From assembly GCF_963675585.1 (NCBI RefSeq), contig NZ_OY776414.1, forward strand, positions 3,265,001 to 3,329,000: DNA of 64,000 nt, written 5' to 3'. Under the pieces are notes generated by a model. It made no database searches, was not told the origin of the DNA, and saw nothing but the letters and a program-made list of their open reading frames with translations. Of this stretch, positions 63,316 through 64,000 are shown piece by piece. Source of the stretch: an uncultured Draconibacterium sp. (GTDB taxonomy: Bacteria > Bacteroidota > Bacteroidia > Bacteroidales > Prolixibacteraceae). The number at the start of each line of letters is the position of its first letter. Positions within the stretch are counted from its first letter, which is position 1. A program made the translations under genes and the position numbers.

Positions 63316-64000
63316 ATGAAAACCAACGTACAATGTTTAATCGTAGATGACGAACCTTTGGCCATTAAGTTACTGACCATGCATTTGAGCAGATTTGACA
63401 GTATTAAAATTGCAGGTACAGTTGAAGATGCCGTTGAAGCAATCGATTTTTTGAATACGCACAAAGTTGATCTTATGTTTCTGGATATCCACATGCCCGA
63501 AATGAAAGGAACAGAATTGCTAAGGTCGCTAAAAAATCCTCCGGCTGTGATATTTACCACCGCTTATCGGCAGTATGCACTTGAAGGTTTCGATTTGAAT
63601 GTACTCGACTATTTAGTAAAACCGATTTCGTTTGGTCGTTTAACACAGGCCATTGAGAAATTTTTTGCTGCTCATCATACACAAGCTATTCCAACGCCAA
63701 ATACGGAAATAAAAGACGAATTTCTTTACCTCCAGGAAGGCAGCATCATTCATAAAATTCCCCTCATCGAAATTGTATATGCAGAAAGCATGGGAGACAA
63801 CCTGACCTTTTATCTCGATGATAAAAAAATTACAAAACGATGCACCATTTCTTCGGTGGAGAAATTTTTAGCACGGAACGGTTTTTTACGAATACATCGT
63901 TCATATATCGTTTCGCTTAAGCGGATAACAAGTATTGGCCCGGTAAGTATATTTATAGAAAACAAGGAGTTCCCCATCGGGAAAACGTATCGCGAAAGCG
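63316..64000 (+). CDS. LytTR-family response regulator (partial, 3' end off the right edge)
   Basis: 228 residues are present. I translated it by hand from the ATG at 63316. The receiver domain (about 1-120) has CLIVDDEPLA, phospho-acceptor Asp57 in LMFLDIHMPEMKG, and DYLVKPISFGRL with the conserved lysine. A LytTR DNA-binding domain follows (about 135-228: FLYLQEGSIIHKIPL, FLRIHRSYIVSLKRI, FPIGKTYRES) and is cut by the window end just before its stop. It pairs with the LytS-type kinase upstream. Target genes unknown. Confidence 0.93.
   Translation, partial: MKTNVQCLIVDDEPLAIKLLTMHLSRFDSIKIAGTVEDAVEAIDFLNTHKVDLMFLDIHMPEMKGTELLRSLKNPPAVIFTTAYRQYALEGFDLNVLDYLVKPISFGRLTQAIEKFFAAHHTQAIPTPNTEIKDEFLYLQEGSIIHKIPLIEIVYAESMGDNLTFYLDDKKITKRCTISSVEKFLARNGFLRIHRSYIVSLKRITSIGPVSIFIENKEFPIGKTYRES

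Noticed and set aside
1-64000. CRISPR array, prophage or integrative element
   Set aside because: No regularly spaced direct repeats, cas, integrase, phage structural or conjugation genes were found on either strand.

Overview
The window looks like a chromosomal segment of a Bacteroidota bacterium, most likely a free-living, polysaccharide-degrading member of the Marinilabiliales/Prolixibacteraceae type (that rank is inference). The evidence is a SusC/SusD pair with accessory lipoproteins, the type IX secretion (T9SS) translocon protein SprA, a secreted pectinase with a T9SS C-terminal sorting domain, Bacteroidota-type TAnnTTTG -7 promoter boxes, several probable TTG starts and AT-rich spacers. 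No plasmid, phage or CRISPR hallmark is visible.

Layout. 1-2467: 5' part of a TonB-dependent receptor running off the left edge. 3091-4236: two small paralogous genes of unknown function. 4233-8545: a pectate lyase-pectin esterase fusion behind a perfect LacI-type palindrome, and a secreted DUF1080 protein. 9423-10871: a tryptophanase/tyrosine phenol-lyase family enzyme. 10934-12576: decayed DNA with an SDR remnant, a GIY-YIG remnant and copy 1 of a dispersed repeat. 12577-17869: tRNA-Asn, a nickel superoxide dismutase with its own Sec signal, a secreted unknown, leucyl aminopeptidase, pdxA and ruvA. 17983-25473: sprA. 25576-32703: a complete trpEGDCFBA operon preceded by two tandem tryptophan-rich leader peptides, each with its own attenuator hairpin. 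33570-39481: a SusCD-type transporter with two small lipoproteins, in the same order as the BT2264-BT2261 oligopeptide importer of Bacteroides thetaiotaomicron. 39537-50395: cyclophilin, a Tat-exported GH36-like protein, an EamA transporter, a thioredoxin-like lipoprotein, a patatin, small unknowns, an RNA helicase and rlmF. 50470-54887: asnB and an MBOAT/SGNH acyl-transfer pair. 54927-55588: a rhodanese gene split by a 266-bp MITE. 55632-59485: a DbpA-like helicase and a minus-strand cluster of radical SAM, NifX-like and Nif11-like genes. 59704-64000: a secreted unknown, an SDR, repeat copy 2 and a LytS/LytTR two-component pair cut by the right edge.

How the genes work together. SprA would move T9SS cargo such as the pectinase to the cell surface, and the pectinase can both de-esterify and cleave pectin. 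The trp operon encodes all seven enzymatic domains from chorismate to tryptophan, and its leader appears to sense charged tRNA-Trp twice in series. The three largest spacers in this operon each hold a palindromic repeat. The strongest candidates for new biology are the tandem attenuators, the self-maturing Ni-SOD precursor, the MITE with exact footprints, the repeat family shared by 11.9 and 61.3 kb, and the NifX/Nif11/radical SAM cluster.
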